A stretch of DNA of 64,000 bases, from contig CBFDBO010000001.1 of the NCBI GenBank assembly GCA_965603075.1, positions 124,001 to 188,000 of the forward strand. Direction: 5' to 3'. The notes beneath the pieces were generated by a model that did no database searches, was not told the origin of the DNA, and worked only from the letters and a program-made list of their open reading frames with translations. Made by a program: the position numbers and the translations under genes. This stretch comes from JABJOR01 sp965603075 (GTDB taxonomy: Bacteria; Pseudomonadota; Alphaproteobacteria; Rhodospirillales; Casp-alpha2). Shown piece after piece: positions 18,204 through 27,854 of this stretch (its first letter is position 1; the number at the start of each line of letters is the position of its first letter).

Positions 18204-19334
18204 ATGAGCTCATTCGATTTTGATCAATGGCCCAATGGCAGTGGCCGATTACTGATTGATTTGGATGCCATTGCATCAAATTATCGAACCTTACGGAATC
18301 AACTAGGTTCTGTTGCCTGTGGTGCTTGCGTAAAAGCGGACAGTTACGGTCTCGGAATGCTAAAGGTTGCCCCGGTTCTGGCACGTGAGGGCTGCGAGGA
18401 TTTTTTCTTTTCCTTCTTAGAGAGAGCTGTACGTTTGCGGGCAAAGTTACCCAATGTGCGCATTCATATATTTACCGGGCTTGCCGCTGGAAAACCTTCT
18501 GACTTTGTCGAGCATAATCTGATCCCGGTTTTAAATTCATTGGATGATATCAAACTATGGTCTGATTTTTGTAGCAAATCTGGCGTTGCTCATCGCGCTG
18601 ATATTCACATCGATACAGGTATGCTACGGTTAGGGTTAACCCCAAGTGATGTTGTTACGGTGATGAATAATCCTTCCTTAGTCAGCGGACTTAATATTGA
18701 TTTGGTTATGTCACATCTAGCGTGCGCAGACGACGCCATGAGCCCCATGAATGGGCAACAGCTTTCAGACTTTAGCAAATCCTGTGACGTATTTGCGGCA
18801 AAACGCCTCAGTTTAGCGAATTCCAGCGGTATATTTATCAACCCGGACTACCACTTTAATTTGGCCCGCCCAGGCGCCGCTTTGTATGGAATAAATCCAA
18901 CACCGGACAAGCCCTCGCCTCTTAAACAAGTGGTACAATTACAAGGTAAAATCTTGCAAGTGCGCTGCGTTGACACCCCACAAAGCGTTGGTTATGGTGC
19001 ATCCCACATCATTAGCGAGCCTGGACGAATAGCAACGGTTGGTGTTGGTTACGCCGATGGATATCTACGTCATTTAAGCGGTAATGCAACAGTCTATCTC
19101 GGTGATATTGCGGTGCCTGTCATTGGGCGCGTTTCAATGGACTTTATCACAATTGATATATCCTCCGTTCCGGCTCAATTTGGGCATCTATGTGAACCGG
19201 GAATGGCTGTTGATTTAATCGGTCCCCACCATGATGTGGATGCATTGGCAACACAAGCTGGTACAATAGGGTATGAAATACTAACCTCCCTCGGGAATCG
19301 CTTCCATCGCCGTTATTTAGGTGGTAATGGTTAA
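18204..19334 (+). CDS. alr: Alanine racemase
   Basis: This PLP enzyme makes D-alanine for peptidoglycan. The PLP lysine is in 'GACVKADSYGLGMLKVAPVL', and the second catalytic Tyr is in 'SVGYGASHI' near residue 260. 'IGRVSMDFITIDIS' is the substrate-side loop. The 376-aa length is normal. It is preceded by dnaB (14-nt gap) and followed by the ABC pair. Murein supply and replication genes are linked here by position only. Confidence 0.95.
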   Translation: MSSFDFDQWPNGSGRLLIDLDAIASNYRTLRNQLGSVACGACVKADSYGLGMLKVAPVLAREGCEDFFFSFLERAVRLRAKLPNVRIHIFTGLAAGKPSDFVEHNLIPVLNSLDDIKLWSDFCSKSGVAHRADIHIDTGMLRLGLTPSDVVTVMNNPSLVSGLNIDLVMSHLACADDAMSPMNGQQLSDFSKSCDVFAAKRLSLANSSGIFINPDYHFNLARPGAALYGINPTPDKPSPLKQVVQLQGKILQVRCVDTPQSVGYGASHIISEPGRIATVGVGYADGYLRHLSGNATVYLGDIAVPVIGRVSMDFITIDISSVPAQFGHLCEPGMAVDLIGPHHDVDALATQAGTIGYEILTSLGNRFHRRYLGGNG

Positions 19335-19372
19335 AAAATGGATCACGATAAAATCAGAGGCGCAATCAGAGC

Positions 19373-20146
19373 ATGAATTTTCTACAGCCAATCGGGCGTG
19401 TGCTCTTGCACTTTTTGGCAACTGTCGGCCGCCTTACTCAATTTACCATAAGCAGCGTTTCCCATTGCTTTAGACCGCCTTTTTATCCTCGCATCATTAT
19501 CCGACAAATGGTTGAAATTGGGTATTATTCTCTACCCGTCGTTGGCTTAACAGGTGTTTTTGCCGGAATGGTATTGGCCCTTCAAAGTTACACAGGATTT
19601 TCTCGCTTTGGTGCCGAGGGCGCCATTGCCAAGGTGGTTGTCCTATCCATCACCCGTGAACTTGGTCCTGTGTTGGCCGGTCTGATGGTAGCGGGCCGTA
19701 TTGGTGCCTCTATGGCAGCAGAAACCGGTACCATGCGGGTCACAGAACAAATTGACGCGCTAACCACTCTAAGCACAAACCCCATGAAATACCTTGTCGC
19801 TCCACGCTTAATCGCTGGTATCACCATGATGCCCCTATTGGTTCTGGTCGCTGACATCATCGGGGTCTTTGGTGGTTATATTGTGGCTGTCTATAAACTA
19901 GGGTTTAACCCTTCTATTTACCTACAAAACACTTGGAATTTTGTAGAGTTTCATGACGTGTTCTCGGGTCTTGTTAAGGCTTCTGTTTTTGGCTTCATTA
20001 TCACCTTAATGGGCTGTTACCATGGCTACAATTCCAAAGGTGGCGCACAAGGCGTTGGTGCGGCAACCACGAATGCCGTTGTATCGGCCGCCATCATGAT
20101 TCTCTGTTTCGATTACATCCTTACTGAAATGTTCTTTGCAAAATGA
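19373..20146 (+). CDS. MlaE-type ABC transporter permease
   Basis: This 257-aa membrane protein belongs to the MlaE/TrnA permease family: 'YYSLPVVGLTGVFAGMVLALQSY', 'FGAEGAIAKVVVLSITRELGPVLAGLMVAGRIGASMAAE' (in part), 'GTMRVTEQIDALTTLSTNP'. Family members move phospholipids or other lipids between membranes. The next gene is the ATPase, overlapping by 4 nt. No MlaD (MCE), MlaC or MlaB gene follows; radA comes next. The substrate-binding partner must be elsewhere. Confidence 0.88.
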   Translation: MNFLQPIGRVLLHFLATVGRLTQFTISSVSHCFRPPFYPRIIIRQMVEIGYYSLPVVGLTGVFAGMVLALQSYTGFSRFGAEGAIAKVVVLSITRELGPVLAGLMVAGRIGASMAAETGTMRVTEQIDALTTLSTNPMKYLVAPRLIAGITMMPLLVLVADIIGVFGGYIVAVYKLGFNPSIYLQNTWNFVEFHDVFSGLVKASVFGFIITLMGCYHGYNSKGGAQGVGAATTNAVVSAAIMILCFDYILTEMFFAK

Positions 20147-20925
20147 GTGATCAATTAACACCGCTTAAAATTGAAGTACGAGGTCTTAAAAAGTCCTTTG
20201 GGTCCAAAGTTGTTCTCGATGGTATTGATCTTGATGTTGGGCGGGGCGAGTCCGTTGTTGTGATCGGTGGATCGGGAACGGGTAAATCTGTTTTATTAAA
20301 ATGCATTCTGGGCTTATTGAATGCTGATTCAGGTTCCATTAAAATCGATGGCGAAGAAATCATTGGTATTAATACCAAGGGCCGTGAACGCATCAATAAA
20401 AAATTTGGCATGCTGTTTCAAGGCGGCGCGCTGTTTGATAGCTTACCTATCTGGGAGAATGTGACCTTTGGGTTGCTTGCTGAAAAACGTGTAAACCGCA
20501 CGGAGGCCCACGACTTTGCGATTCAAAAGTTAGCCCAAGTCGGTATGTCTGCCGATGTTGCAGATCTGCTGCCCTCTGAGCTATCCGGCGGCATGCAAAA
20601 ACGCGTTGCCCTTGCCCGCGCGATTGCTTCCGACCCGGAGATTATCTTCTTTGATGAACCGACGACCGGACTTGATCCGATTATGGCCGATGTGATCAAT
20701 GATTTGATTGTCAAAACAACCAATGAAGTTGGTGCAACGGGTCTGAGCATTACACATGATATGGCCAGTGCAACAAAAATTGGTGACCGAATTGCCATGC
20801 TTTATCAGGGCAAAATCGTTTGGGATGGCCCCGCTTCTAAGGTGAACCAGTCAGGCAATGAATTCGTCGATCAATTCGTTAACGGCAGAGCCGAAGGCCC
20901 CATTAAAATGGCCGTTCACGCTTAA
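20143..20925 (+). CDS. MlaF-type ABC transporter ATPase
   Basis: The 260-aa ATPase partners the preceding MlaE-like permease. Walker A is 'GGSGTGKSVLLKCI', the ABC signature is 'LSGGMQKRVALARAIA', Walker B is 'IIFFDEPTTGLDP', and the H-loop is 'SITHDM'. The signature region 'ELSGGMQKRVALARA' with GMQKR is typical of Mla/Ttg2A ATPases. The ATGA overlap with the permease implies coupled translation. Confidence 0.9.
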   Translation: MSDQLTPLKIEVRGLKKSFGSKVVLDGIDLDVGRGESVVVIGGSGTGKSVLLKCILGLLNADSGSIKIDGEEIIGINTKGRERINKKFGMLFQGGALFDSLPIWENVTFGLLAEKRVNRTEAHDFAIQKLAQVGMSADVADLLPSELSGGMQKRVALARAIASDPEIIFFDEPTTGLDPIMADVINDLIVKTTNEVGATGLSITHDMASATKIGDRIAMLYQGKIVWDGPASKVNQSGNEFVDQFVNGRAEGPIKMAVHA

Positions 20926-20961
20926 ACCCTATTAATATACGAGGCAGGAGTTAAATAACCC

Positions 20962-22368
20962 GTGGCGCGTCAATCAACTTTATACACGTGTCAGGAATGT
21001 GGAGCCAGCCACTCTAAGTGGAATGGCCAATGTTCCGACTGTAATGCCTGGAACTCTCTCATTGAAGAAGCCCCCAAGCAAGCGACCCCTAAAGGATTGA
21101 CCCCACGCAAGGGAAACACGATTAACTTTGTTGGCTTAACGGGCACCACCCCTAAAGCCCCTCGGCTTGTCAGCGAAATCAATGAATTCGACCGCGTGTC
21201 CGGTGGTGGATTGGTGGCAGGTTCGGCCCTTCTTATCGGTGGTGACCCCGGTGTGGGTAAATCAACTTTAATGATGCAAGTAGCGGCGGCCATTTCTAAA
21301 AAAACCTCTTGCGCGTATATCTCTGGCGAAGAGGCAATTGATCAGCTTCGCATGCGTGCTGAACGCCTTGGGGTGGCTGGAACCTCGGTTCAGCTTGCCG
21401 CAGCAACATCCGTTCGTGATATCATCACCACCCTTGAAGACCCAAAAGGACCGCGCGTTGTAATCATCGATTCAATCCAGACCATGTACGTTGATAACGT
21501 GGACTCATCCCCCGGTTCCGTGACACAAGTGCGAACCTCGGCGATGGAATTAATTCGTTTGGCTAAGACTCAAGGCTTTTGCATTATTCTAGTCGGGCAT
21601 GTCACCAAAGAAGGGGCGATTGCCGGCCCCCGTATTTTGGAACATATGGTCGATACCGTGCTTTATTTCGAAGGCGAGCGAAGCCACCAATTTAGAATTC
21701 TTCGATCCGTCAAAAATCGTTACGGCGCAACTGATGAAATTGGCGTTTTTGAGATGGCGGGTACGGGATTGATTGAAGTTTCTAATCCGTCAGAACTTTT
21801 TCTGGCTGACCATGATGATAGCACCAGTGGTGCCGCGGTCTTTGCCGGTGTCGAAGGCACCCGTCCGTTATTGGTCGAAATTCAATCCTTAATCGCCCAT
21901 TCACAACTTGCAACCCCGCGCCGTGCCGTGGTGGGCTGGGATAACAATCGTCTTGCCATGCTGATGGCTGTCTTGGATACCCGGTGTGGTCTTGCCATGG
22001 GCGGGGCCGATGTTTACCTCAGTGTTGCAGGAGGCTTGCGCATACAAGAACCAGCAGCAGATTTAGCCGTGGCGGCAGCCTTGATTTCCTCTCTCAGCGG
22101 CATTCCCATACCGCCCGGAACTGCTTTTTTTGGTGAAGTCGGGCTTTCAGGTGAAATAAGGCCTGTTACCCACAGCGATGTCAGGTTAAAAGAAGCTGAA
22201 AAACTTGGATTTAAATCTGTCGTCATGCCACCCAGACGCAAGCGTGGTAAAAAAGACATACCGACCACATCATTAGATGTGATTGAAATTAACCATCTGG
22301 CCGATATGGTCGCCAGATACGGCTCCGCTGAGATGGGGGTGCCCAAAGCGCCTCAATCAAAGGAATAG
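20962..22368 (+). CDS. radA: DNA repair protein RadA
   Basis: RadA (Sms) is a RecA-like helicase that acts in branch migration during recombination. The 468-aa protein starts at a GTG. It has a four-Cys zinc finger ('CQECGASHSKWNGQCSDC'), Walker A 'GGDPGVGKSTLMMQ', and a C-terminal Lon-like domain without the protease Ser ('GGADVYLSVAGGLRIQEPAADLA'). The family KNRFG motif reads KNRYG here, a conservative change. It starts after an AGGCAGGAG ribosome-binding site, 37 nt from the ABC ATPase. Confidence 0.95.
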   Translation: MARQSTLYTCQECGASHSKWNGQCSDCNAWNSLIEEAPKQATPKGLTPRKGNTINFVGLTGTTPKAPRLVSEINEFDRVSGGGLVAGSALLIGGDPGVGKSTLMMQVAAAISKKTSCAYISGEEAIDQLRMRAERLGVAGTSVQLAAATSVRDIITTLEDPKGPRVVIIDSIQTMYVDNVDSSPGSVTQVRTSAMELIRLAKTQGFCIILVGHVTKEGAIAGPRILEHMVDTVLYFEGERSHQFRILRSVKNRYGATDEIGVFEMAGTGLIEVSNPSELFLADHDDSTSGAAVFAGVEGTRPLLVEIQSLIAHSQLATPRRAVVGWDNNRLAMLMAVLDTRCGLAMGGADVYLSVAGGLRIQEPAADLAVAAALISSLSGIPIPPGTAFFGEVGLSGEIRPVTHSDVRLKEAEKLGFKSVVMPPRRKRGKKDIPTTSLDVIEINHLADMVARYGSAEMGVPKAPQSKE

Positions 22369-22398
22369 CCTGAGAAGATAAATAGGAAGAAGCGACCG

Positions 22399-23061
22399 GT
22401 GGAAAACCTGGAAAGCCTACCCATAAACGCTATTGATATCGGGGTGATTATCATCATTCTGATATCGGCGGTATTGGCGTATGCCCGTGGGTTCATTCAT
22501 GAAGTCCTCTCGATCGGCGGATGGTTGGGGGCCGCACTTGCGACGGTCTTCTTTTATCCTTATGTGCAACCTTATGCACGCGAGCATATCCCCGTTGAAC
22601 TGGCGGCGGACCTCGCCACGGGAGCCGCGATTTTTGTCATAACTTTGGTCGTCTTATCAATCACCACACGCGCCATCAGTTCCCGTGTGAAAGATAGCGC
22701 CCTTAATGTACTCGATCGATCTTTGGGATTTTTGTTTGGTATCGCCAGAGGGGCGTTGGTCGTATGCGTACTCTATTTAGGCTTGGTCTTTTTAATCCCG
22801 GAAAAAGAACAGCCAGAATGGATCACATCCGCACGAACCATGCCCTTGATTATCCGGGGATCAGGAATGGTGGTACAGTTAATACCCGATAATACAGATC
22901 TTGATTTAGATATAGAAATCCCCGAAATAGATAAAAATCAGGCGGCACAGGATTTATTAAAACTTGTAGCGCCAAAAACGGAAGCTAACGTTGATGGTGA
23001 CGTTGATGGATATAGCACCGAACAACGTGATGATATGGAACGTTTAATTGAAAGCCAGTAA
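22399..23061 (+). CDS. cvpA: CvpA family membrane protein
   Basis: The 220-aa protein has the CvpA pattern 'INAIDIGVIIIILISAVLAYARGFIHEVLSIGGWLGA' (in part) with four predicted membrane segments and a hydrophilic tail of about 70 residues. CvpA is named for colicin V production in E. coli; its molecular role is unclear, and it is usually next to purF as here. The start is a GTG with GGAAGAAG shortly upstream. Confidence 0.9.
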   Translation: MENLESLPINAIDIGVIIIILISAVLAYARGFIHEVLSIGGWLGAALATVFFYPYVQPYAREHIPVELAADLATGAAIFVITLVVLSITTRAISSRVKDSALNVLDRSLGFLFGIARGALVVCVLYLGLVFLIPEKEQPEWITSARTMPLIIRGSGMVVQLIPDNTDLDLDIEIPEIDKNQAAQDLLKLVAPKTEANVDGDVDGYSTEQRDDMERLIESQ

Positions 23062-23111
23062 ATTATTTCACCCCTTTACCCGGACCAGTATTGCCAAGCT
23101 GGATCAAAGCC

Positions 23112-24602
23112 ATGGACACCCCAAATAGAATGTCAGACCAATTTCCCGCCATACCAGAACTATCCATAGATGACGATGCATTCCATGATGAATGTGGTAT
23201 CTTTGGTATCTATAATCACAGTGATTCAGCTGCCCACACAGCCCTAGGTCTTCACGCTCTTCAACACCGTGGACAAGAAGCCGCTGGGATTGTCAGCACC
23301 GATGGTGATCATTTCCATACCCATAAAGCGCTGGGTTTGGTTGGTGATAATTTCAACTCTCAGGATGTGATCAACACCCTACCCGGCACAAAAGCCATTG
23401 GCCATGTGCGATATTCAACATCGGGCGAGACCATGTTGCGTAATGTTCAACCGATGTTTGCTGAATTTAAATTCGGTGGATTATCAATCGCCCACAATGG
23501 CAACCTGACGAATGCCAATACTTTGCGACGTAAATTAGTTGATAATGGCTCGATCTTCCAATCCACAAGTGACACGGAAACGATCATCCATCTTATTGCA
23601 ACAAGCCGTCAAACCACTGTTGTCGACCGTATGGTTGATGCGTTACGACAAGTTGTCGGGGCCTACTCGCTCGTCTTGTTAACCAGTAAAAAATTAATCG
23701 GAGTTCGTGACCCCAATGGAGTTCGCCCGCTTATTCTGGGCCAACTTGGTGAGTCGTGGATTTTAACATCAGAGTCTTGCGCGCTCGATATCATTGGTGC
23801 GGATTTTGTTCGTGATGTTGAACCCGGCGAAGTTATCATTATCGATGAAGGCGGCTTACAAAGCATCAAACCGTTCCCAGATGCCCTGCCCCGGTTTTGT
23901 ATTTTTGAATATGTTTATTTTGCCCGACCAGACACGATCATCAATGATCGAAGTGTCTATAACGTGCGTAAAAAAATTGGCGCTGTGTTATCACAAGAAT
24001 GTAAGGTTGAAACCGATGTGATCGTGCCTGTGCCAGATTCCGGCGTCCCCTCGGCAATTGGTTTCGCCGAGGATTCAGGCATCCCATTTGATCTCGGTAT
24101 CATCCGCAATCATTACGTTGGACGCACATTTATTGAACCCAGCGATCAAATTCGCCACCTAGGTGTGCGGCTAAAACACAATGCAAACCCAGCGGTTATT
24201 AAAGGAAAGCGCGTTATGTTGGTGGATGATTCAATCGTTCGCGGCACAACCTCAACCAAGATCGTCACCATGGTTCGAAACGCCGGTGCCACCGAAGTCC
24301 ATATGTGTATTGCCAGCCCGCCAACCAAGAACTCTTGTTTCTACGGCATTGATACACCGCAAGGATCGGAATTGATGGCCAACAAACATGACCTTGAAGA
24401 AATGCGCAAGATCATTGGCGTTGATAGCCTGACCTTTATTTCTCTCGATGGACTTTATAAAGCCGTTGGCGAAAAGGACGGTCGAGACAATGATAACCGC
24501 CGTTTTTGTGATGCATGTTTCAGTGGCGATTATGATATTGAATTAACCGATCTGGATAGTGGTAATGTTGATCAGTTATCACTTCTAATAGGGCAGGATT
24601 AG
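23112..24602 (+). CDS. purF: Amidophosphoribosyltransferase PurF
   Basis: PurF commits PRPP to purine synthesis using glutamine. The N-terminal nucleophile Cys is in 'FHDECGIFGIYNHSD', exposed after removal of a short propeptide. Further motifs are 'LHALQHRGQEAAGI' and the PRPP loop 'VMLVDDSIVRGTTSTKIV'. The frame is open to a TTG at 23091; ATG 23112 (or 23130) is the more likely start. The C-terminal 'CDACFSGDYDIEL' is typical. It follows cvpA by 50 nt. Confidence 0.94.
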   Translation: MDTPNRMSDQFPAIPELSIDDDAFHDECGIFGIYNHSDSAAHTALGLHALQHRGQEAAGIVSTDGDHFHTHKALGLVGDNFNSQDVINTLPGTKAIGHVRYSTSGETMLRNVQPMFAEFKFGGLSIAHNGNLTNANTLRRKLVDNGSIFQSTSDTETIIHLIATSRQTTVVDRMVDALRQVVGAYSLVLLTSKKLIGVRDPNGVRPLILGQLGESWILTSESCALDIIGADFVRDVEPGEVIIIDEGGLQSIKPFPDALPRFCIFEYVYFARPDTIINDRSVYNVRKKIGAVLSQECKVETDVIVPVPDSGVPSAIGFAEDSGIPFDLGIIRNHYVGRTFIEPSDQIRHLGVRLKHNANPAVIKGKRVMLVDDSIVRGTTSTKIVTMVRNAGATEVHMCIASPPTKNSCFYGIDTPQGSELMANKHDLEEMRKIIGVDSLTFISLDGLYKAVGEKDGRDNDNRRFCDACFSGDYDIELTDLDSGNVDQLSLLIGQD

Positions 24603-24609
24603 ACTCTCG

Positions 24610-25320
24610 ATGACTGACACCGTATTAAAAGATCGAATTGCTGTGATTACGGGTGGTTCACGCGGTATTGGACGTGCTTGTGCACTGGAGTTTGCGAAAG
24701 TCGGCGCCCACTGTGTTTTAATCGCTAAAACAACCGGGGGGCTAGAAGAAGTAGACGATCAAATTCAAGCTCTGGGGGGGAGTGCGACACTTGTCCCGAT
24801 GGATTTAACCGATTACCCAGCTATCGACCGTCTTGGGGCTAGTTTGTATGAGCGTTATGGCAAGCTTGATGTTTTTGTTGGCAATGCAGCGATCCTCGGC
24901 AAACTGAGCCCAATGGGTCATATTGACCCTAAAAGTTGGGACGAGGTAATGGCGGTTAACGTGACGGCAAATTGGCGTTTGCTTCGAAGTTTTGACCCCC
25001 TACTGAAATTATCAGATGCGGGCCGGGTGGTAATGCTCACATCAAGCGTTGGACATATACCTCACGCCTATTGGGGGGCTTACGCCGCCAGTAAAGCGGC
25101 TTTGGAAAATATGACAATGACCTACGCCGAAGAAGTTCTAAAAACTCCCATTAAAGTAAATATCATTAATCCCGGTGCTACCCGAACACGGATGCGCGCA
25201 GAGGCTTACCCTGGTGAAAAGCCTGAAGATCTAAAAACACCCGATGTCGTTGCCCGCGAGATATTAAAACTTTGTCTGCCGACATGTGAGAAACATGGTG
25301 AATTAATCACCGTATCCTAA
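24610..25320 (+). CDS. SDR family oxidoreductase
   Basis: The 236-aa short-chain dehydrogenase has 'AVITGGSRGIGRACALEFA', 'FVGNAAILG', the Ser in 'VMLTSSVGHIPHAYWG' and 'YAASKAALENMTMTYAEEV'. It ends soon after the core, as in YdfG/FabG-like small SDRs. It begins 7 nt after purF; an SDR after purF is common in alphaproteobacteria. Substrate unknown. Confidence 0.87.
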   Translation: MTDTVLKDRIAVITGGSRGIGRACALEFAKVGAHCVLIAKTTGGLEEVDDQIQALGGSATLVPMDLTDYPAIDRLGASLYERYGKLDVFVGNAAILGKLSPMGHIDPKSWDEVMAVNVTANWRLLRSFDPLLKLSDAGRVVMLTSSVGHIPHAYWGAYAASKAALENMTMTYAEEVLKTPIKVNIINPGATRTRMRAEAYPGEKPEDLKTPDVVAREILKLCLPTCEKHGELITVS

Positions 25321-25334
25321 AGGACTTATCCCCC

Positions 25335-26294
25335 ATGAGCACCATCCCGTTTATCTCACCTGAAGATGTTGAACAGAATTTAACGTGGATTGATGTTGTC
25401 GACGCGCTGGATAATGGCCACCAAAAATCACGAGCAGAGATAGCCGATCAGCTTTTAAAAAATGGCAACAACAGCATGCTCAATCGAGCGGCTTGGATAC
25501 CGGGACTGGGGCTGGCGCTTAAGACAGTAACAATTTTTCCCGACAATCCCGAACGAACACCGCCCTTACCAAGTGTCAACGGTGCTGTCATTTTATACAA
25601 TGGCGATAACGGTACGATCTCGGCTATTATCGATGGCATCTTGGTGACTAAATGGAAAACCGCGGGGGACTCCATGCTGGGTGCAAGGTATCTTGCAAGG
25701 CCAGATTCCAAGAATATCCTTATTATCGGGTCGGGGGCTGTAGCGCGCTCATTGGTTGGCGCCTATAACGCGCTCTATCCAAATCTTGATCAGATATCAG
25801 TTTGGAGCCGCAATCCACTCAACGCAGAACAATTTGCCCACGATATTGAACTATCCGGTTATTGCGTGAAGCCTGTCAGCGATCTAGAGCACGCTGTATC
25901 TCACGCTGATATTATCTCCACGGCGACCTTGGCAACGTCCCCTATTCTAACAGGTGAATGGATACAACCGGGAACCCATATAGACCTTATCGGGGCTTTC
26001 AGGCCAGATATGCGTGAAGCAGATGATGCAACATTATTGAAAGCAAAGATCTTTGTGGATTCACGGCAAACCACAATTGGTCATATTGGTGAACTAATCA
26101 TACCAATGTCCTCGGGGGTTATATCAGAGAATGACATTCTGGCTGACTTCTATGATCTTTGTAATGGTGCAGAAGGTCGCACGTCAGATGATGACATCAC
26201 AGTGTTTAAAAACGGTGGTGGCGCCCACCTAGATACCATGACAGCGCACCTAATTTGGTCAAAATACGCAAGCGCCCACCAAACTGATGTTTGA
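25335..26294 (+). CDS. Ornithine cyclodeaminase / mu-crystallin family protein
   Basis: The 319-aa protein matches the OCD/mu-crystallin family: 'LKTVTIFPDNPERTPPLPSVNGAVILYN', 'DGILVTKWKTAGDSMLGARYLARPD' and the NAD-binding 'ILIIGSGAVARSLVGAY'. The family includes ornithine cyclodeaminase, alanine dehydrogenase and ketimine reductase, which the sequence does not separate. It overlaps the next gene (VOC) by 8 nt and follows an SDR gene by 14 nt, suggesting one operon. Confidence 0.85.
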   Translation: MSTIPFISPEDVEQNLTWIDVVDALDNGHQKSRAEIADQLLKNGNNSMLNRAAWIPGLGLALKTVTIFPDNPERTPPLPSVNGAVILYNGDNGTISAIIDGILVTKWKTAGDSMLGARYLARPDSKNILIIGSGAVARSLVGAYNALYPNLDQISVWSRNPLNAEQFAHDIELSGYCVKPVSDLEHAVSHADIISTATLATSPILTGEWIQPGTHIDLIGAFRPDMREADDATLLKAKIFVDSRQTTIGHIGELIIPMSSGVISENDILADFYDLCNGAEGRTSDDDITVFKNGGGAHLDTMTAHLIWSKYASAHQTDV

Positions 26295-26664
26295 TCAGCA
26301 AGTAACGTTTTTATACACCAAAGATTTGGATCAGAGTGCCAATTTTTATGGCAACGTTCTTAAGCTTCCTTTGGTTCTGGATCAAGGAAGCTGCCGTATT
26401 TATCAATCTCATCCGACCGGGTTTATTGGTATTTGCACCTGTAGCGAGCAACGCCCCGTTAGCCCAGATGGTATGATTATTACTTTTGTTAGCGATGATG
26501 TGAATGGTTGGTATGATAAATTAGTTGCCCGTGGTGTGACCTTTGAGAAGCCCCCAGAGGAAAACCCGGCCTTTAATATTTATCATTGTTTTTTGCGCGA
26601 TCCAGATGGGTACCTGCTAGAAATCCAGCAATTCAAAGACCCGGCTTGGCCCACGAAGGGCTAA
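26287..26664 (+). CDS. VOC family (glyoxalase/dioxygenase-fold) protein
   Basis: The 125-aa single-unit vicinal-oxygen-chelate protein shows 'VTFLYTKDLDQSANFYGNVLKLPLVLDQG' (in part), 'GMIITFVSDDVNGWYDKL' and the end motif 'NIYHCFLRDPDGYLLEIQQF', with the metal-ligand Glu of the fold. Members do isomerisation, dioxygenation or drug binding, and the substrate is not evident. It overlaps the OCD-like gene by 8 nt and converges on the small membrane gene at 26667. Confidence 0.82.
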   Translation: MFDQQVTFLYTKDLDQSANFYGNVLKLPLVLDQGSCRIYQSHPTGFIGICTCSEQRPVSPDGMIITFVSDDVNGWYDKLVARGVTFEKPPEENPAFNIYHCFLRDPDGYLLEIQQFKDPAWPTKG

Positions 26665-26666
26665 TA

Positions 26667-26924
26667 TCATTTGCGAGCTTTGGATTTTGCGATCCGGATA
26701 GCGGCCATAATCAACCAAATTGGAATGACCACCACCGCCCCCAGCAAAATGTAAGGAACAGTCCACTCAATAAAGCTGGCAACCAAATCAAAGATACTTT
26801 GTACCGTCTCGCCTAAACCTTCTAACAAAGCCTTTGGTTGAATATCAAACGCGGCCAGCAATAATCCAATGACCAATGACCAAACAACGACTTTGATAAT
26901 GGTACTCGTAATATTTTGCGGCAT
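26667..26924 (-). CDS. Small membrane protein (DUF6460-like)
   Basis: This 85-aa protein has two hydrophobic segments ('IIKVVVWSLVIGLLLAAFDI' and 'YILLGAVVVIPIWLIMAAIRI') joined by an amphipathic stretch, with a basic C-terminus. The pattern 'FDIQPKALLEGL...PYILLGAVVVIPIWL' resembles the alphaproteobacterial DUF6460 family, a call from memory. No function is known. It lies 26 nt after the DDAH-like gene on the same strand and may share its transcript. Confidence 0.65.
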   Translation of the reverse strand: MPQNITSTIIKVVVWSLVIGLLLAAFDIQPKALLEGLGETVQSIFDLVASFIEWTVPYILLGAVVVIPIWLIMAAIRIAKSKARK

Positions 26925-26950
26925 AACGCTCTCCGGTTATCTTAGATCAA

Positions 26951-27838
26951 TCAGGCTCGTATAAGGGGCCGTGACAAACAAGTTGGTCCCCCTAATCCTT
27001 TTAAACTGATTTCGTCAGCTTTATATTCATGGACAGTAACACCCGTGTCTTCCAACCGTTTCCGGGTGATCGGGTTGCCCGCTATCATAATGACTTCACG
27101 GGGGCGTATTGCCAATACATTACACCCCATAGAATAAAATTCCTCATCGGGAACTTCGACCAATTCCATGCCACGATCCATCAACCAAGTTCTGAACTTG
27201 GACGGCATGGGTTTTGAATAAACAACCGCTAAATCTTTATCAAGAGGGCTGATCATGGACATCAAATGAAACACATCTGACGGTCCATCCCAATGGGGTA
27301 ATGGAACAACGATAAAATCATCAACACTGTCCCCTAAATAATCACGCAGTTGGGCAATGCCACTGGCGTTGGAGCGATACCCTTCTCCCACGACGACAGT
27401 TCTGTGATCAAGCCAAACGATATCCCCGCCTTCAAGACGACCATCGCCTTTGATAAATCCTTTGACGGGAATTCCATTGTCTTCAAGATACTCCGCCATT
27501 GCAACGGGCTCATCCGCGCGCGCGGGCTTACCCATATTACAAAGCACCACACCACCGGGTACAGGGAATGCCGCATCGCGTACATAAATACAATCAAGGC
27601 TCAAATTATCATCCGCCGGAAGATAGTGGACTTTACAACCAACCTGTTCGATCAAGGATGCAAATGCATCGTATTCGCTGTCTGCCTCTAGGCTATTGGG
27701 TTGGGATATATAATTCAAATCTTTCCATTGTGCATTGATACGCACAGAGGATCCGAATGAATCTTTAGAATGGCGCAAAAGAACGGAGCGAATTTCGCCA
27801 AATTCATTTGCATGATCATTTTTAAATGTATTTTTCAT
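26951..27838 (-). CDS. Dimethylarginine dimethylaminohydrolase (DDAH)-like amidinohydrolase
   Basis: The 295-aa protein belongs to the guanidino-group-modifying superfamily. 'LEGGDIVWLDHRTVVVGEGYRSNASGI' (in part), the His in 'LPHWDGPSDVFHLMSMISPL' and the late Cys in 'MGCNVLAIRP' or 'GGPTCLSRPL' match DDAH/arginine deiminase-type catalysis (Cys-His-Glu/Asp). The true substrate could be methylated arginine, arginine or a related guanidine. The ATG at 27838 has no evident ribosome-binding site, and a terminator-like hairpin sits only about 20 nt upstream, so its expression may be attenuated or leader-controlled. Confidence 0.82.
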   Translation of the reverse strand: MKNTFKNDHANEFGEIRSVLLRHSKDSFGSSVRINAQWKDLNYISQPNSLEADSEYDAFASLIEQVGCKVHYLPADDNLSLDCIYVRDAAFPVPGGVVLCNMGKPARADEPVAMAEYLEDNGIPVKGFIKGDGRLEGGDIVWLDHRTVVVGEGYRSNASGIAQLRDYLGDSVDDFIVVPLPHWDGPSDVFHLMSMISPLDKDLAVVYSKPMPSKFRTWLMDRGMELVEVPDEEFYSMGCNVLAIRPREVIMIAGNPITRKRLEDTGVTVHEYKADEISLKGLGGPTCLSRPLIRA

Positions 27839-27854
27839 GAAGGTTTTATATCAG

